A stretch of DNA of 64,000 nucleotides, from contig JALBYF010000004.1 of NCBI GenBank assembly GCA_023212725.1, positions 62,001 to 126,000 of the forward strand, read 5' to 3'. The translations under genes and the position numbers were made by a program. The notes beneath the pieces are model-generated. The model had not been told where the DNA came from and made no database searches. It worked only from the letters and a program-made list of their open reading frames with translations. This DNA comes from Tranzscheliella williamsii (Eukaryota > Basidiomycota > Ustilaginomycetes > Ustilaginales > Ustilaginaceae). Numbering within the stretch: position 1 is the first letter of the stretch; each line of letters opens with the position of its first letter. Positions 61,958-64,000 of this stretch are shown one piece after another.

Positions 61958-63284
61958 TGGAGGCAGCTGTTCCGACTTGGCCCAGTCCCGGCTTGACTTC
62001 TACGACGACGAAACGAGATCGGCGGAAGAGCCGTAATGAGACACTGGTCGGCTTCAGAACCGCTCTGAGACTGTCAGCAAAGAGACAGAGAGCAAAAGGG
62101 CGGTTTAGCTACCTATACGAAGATATCGACCTGAGGACGGCGTAAGACGTGCCTCCTCGCAATGTTCGTTCCTAGACCGGCTGTGACGACCTCAGCAGCT
62201 GCGCATCTACCCAAGCGATGTGGCTGTAGCGCATGAGTATGGACGAGGCACAGTGAGAGCTTGCACGTTGATGGATTCTGTAAACACTAGTGAATGTCGC
62301 GGTCGAGTCGTATTGTCGGGTCTTTGGTGCGGAAGTGTTGGGGAGACAGAAGGTCAAACGTTGACGTAGACCCAAACGATGGAAGGCGGGCGAGAACAAG
62401 CGATGTGCGGTGGGTAGTCCTGGCAGAGGATGCTGGGTGGCAGCGGGCAGGTTGGACTGCTGGGAGAAGCGCCTGCTAGAGGGGCGCCGGCCGTAGGGCT
62501 GGGTATGTAGCGCGCTGGGCGTGGCCAACGTCGATGAGAGGCGGGCGAGGCAGACTCAGCCAAGAGGTTGCAGTGGCTGCTCAGCTCTGCTATGCTTGAA
62601 CTCGCCTGTTTGGTCAAGCGCGCTAGAGAGTTACAATGGTTGTTGAAGGTAGTGCGTTGGGATTCTCGAGACTCAGCGACGTCGCGGCGGGCTGGAGGCT
62701 TCGGCTGCTTAGAGAGGTCGGATCGGCCAAAGGCCAAAGACCAACACTTCGCATTCACACTTCCCACCTATGTTAACGGGAGACCTGACTGGATATATTG
62801 GTTAACAACTCATCACTTATGGACGACTCCGACTAATGCATCACACGTACTTGCACATCACGCCTATTGTAGTCCGTAATGCGTTTGAGTTTGAAGTATC
62901 GCCCGTCCGGATAGCAACGACGGGCGGTTCTCCCATGTAGTCAGCCGTCCTGATTTCATGATCCGAAATCTGTTGAGAAAGCATGCATATGAACACGCAG
63001 CATACACCAAACCCGTCAATTGCAAAGAAGATCAACCACAATAATACCGGCCGTACAGCCAAGCGAGGCTCACAACTTCCCACAATGGCACGTGCACATG
63101 TGGATCTAACAATAAAGTGGATATCATATTACGTACGTTCGTTGTACTTGCTTTCTGGTTGTGGCACATGGCGCCAAGCGTCGAGACGGAGGTATAAGGC
63201 AGTCCAACTGCGCCGCACAGTGCCACCCGCCCAGATGTGACAAGGCGTGACGCTACATGTTGCAGCCGTTGGACGGCGTAGCTC
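61958..63284. other. 1.3-kb intergenic region
   Basis: Longest gene-free stretch. The last 600 bp are AT-richer. It contains TGTTAGAT (reverse, 63104-63111) and an 8-bp inverted repeat with an 11-bp loop at 62900-62926. I saw no tRNA, transposon end or conserved small ORF. It should contain the promoter of the DYRK gene and the 3' untranslated region of the right-edge gene. Confidence 0.45.
62900..62926. repeat. 8-bp inverted repeat (hairpin potential)
   Basis: CGCCCGTC at 62900-62907 and GACGGGCG at 62919-62926 are perfect reverse complements with an 11-base loop. It could form a stable GC-rich hairpin in RNA. It is not followed by a T tract and no RNA family is recognisable. Confidence 0.5.
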
Positions 63285-64000
63285 TTAAAAGAGGGGTCGG
63301 AACTTCTTACGCGGGAGCTGCTGGTCCGATGTGGGCTCGTAGTCTGAATTATCGCTCGAGGTATCCTGAGAGTGAGGGGCGGGTGCGACGAAATCGTGCG
63401 GATCGCCGCCTCGAGAAACGGGCGTGGGCTGGACAGTTTCGTTGAACCCATCGTTTTCTGAATCTCTCAGAGCGTCAGTGTCGACGTCGGCCTCGGCTTG
63501 GTTTGGACCTGCCTGCTGCGAACTCAGATCCTGCGACGCGCTGCCAAAGAAGAGGGGGAGTGTTTCCTCGTCCTCTTCATCGGTCCGCGCATGAGCCGGT
63601 GCCTTTTCGAAAGGCGTCGATTCCATGGGGATCGCGACGTTGTCCTCAGCAGATACCGAATCCGTCGTGACGCTGTTCGACGGGCAAGGTAGAACAGGCC
63701 CTGATGCGTGTTGGTTTGGAGCCACCGCCTCAGGCCTATTGCTGGGAATACCAGGCTGCGTTGAGGCCTCGGAAGGGACACGACTGTCTGTGGTTGCAGT
63801 ACGCGATATTGCAATAGCTGCATGGCCGTTTGCGCTATTCATGTTGGAGCTGTTCTGTCGTTTTCTACCCTGCGTTTGCGTGGGATGCGCATTAGTGGGG
63901 CCGCTTGCGCTGGAAGAAAGGGCTGGTCTGTCCCCCTTTGTTGTGGCAATGACAAACTCTGCTGCGAAAGCAGCCTCGACCCGCAAGCGGATGAAGAGCG
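63285..64000 (-). CDS. C-terminal part of an unrecognised protein, cut by the window edge
   Basis: The frame is open from the right window edge to the stop at 63285-63287, giving about 238 visible residues. The first visible residues (LFIRLRVEAAFAAEFVIATT) could be the end of a folded domain, after which the sequence is disordered: rich in Ser, Thr, Pro, Asp and Glu, with acidic patches (DEEDEETLPLF) and a basic-aromatic terminus PRKKFRPLF that could be a nuclear localisation signal. The true start lies outside the window. I do not recognise the family. Both an ordinary continuing ORF and a last exon are possible. Real coding status is likely because the frame stays open and its composition matches neighbouring proteins. 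Confidence 0.5.
   Translation of the reverse strand, partial: LFIRLRVEAAFAAEFVIATTKGDRPALSSSASGPTNAHPTQTQGRKRQNSSNMNSANGHAAIAISRTATTDSRVPSEASTQPGIPSNRPEAVAPNQHASGPVLPCPSNSVTTDSVSAEDNVAIPMESTPFEKAPAHARTDEEDEETLPLFFGSASQDLSSQQAGPNQAEADVDTDALRDSENDGFNETVQPTPVSRGGDPHDFVAPAPHSQDTSSDNSDYEPTSDQQLPRKKFRPLF

Overview
This is a eukaryotic nuclear window. It almost certainly comes from a basidiomycete fungus, and the gene content, compact spacing, few short introns and high GC fit a smut-like Ustilaginomycotina genome (lineage is inference). Twenty-seven protein-coding loci are supported. Most are intron-poor single ORFs on both strands, separated by 0.1-1.3 kb. Introns, where present, are about 60-270 bp with mostly GTAAGT/GTGAGT-type donors. 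I found no rRNA, tRNA, transposon, CRISPR array or biosynthetic cluster.

Layout. 0.2-9.3 kb: mitochondrial Asn-tRNA synthetase fused to an RsfS/neugrin-like region, complex I subunit NUXM, SEC72, AP-2 sigma, TRAPPC12-like TPR protein, a secreted GPI-type protein. 9.7-17.8 kb: cation-chloride cotransporter and Arp8, divergent. 18.3-27.2 kb: CTR-type copper transporter, PRP38A, dynein intermediate chain, homoserine kinase, a ubiquitin-like/BAG protein, Thp3/LENG8-like protein. 27.9-35.5 kb: Doa10 ubiquitin ligase, DDX41 helicase, ubiquitin-eS31. 36.2-45.9 kb: Med4, SPF45-like splicing factor, phosphatidylserine synthase, PAN2. 45.9-55.1 kb: an intergenic stretch with an 8-bp minisatellite, a Zn2Cys6 transcription factor, queuosine salvage enzyme, mL59, TIM44. 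55.3-64 kb: a 2218-residue DYRK kinase, a 1.3-kb gap, and the 3' end of an unrecognised gene running off the right edge.

The genes are conserved housekeeping loci and do not form one pathway. Themes recur (mitochondrial translation and import, RNA processing, proteostasis), probably by chance.

The two most interesting signals are these. (1) A single uninterrupted ORF joins a split RsfS domain, a neugrin/RRG9 domain and mitochondrial AsnRS, with a second targeting-like segment in the middle. (2) In roughly twenty genes on both strands the GC-rich 3' part changes abruptly from G-rich to C-rich, a repeated GC-skew switch that protein coding alone does not explain. Splice junctions were placed by eye and need RNA evidence.
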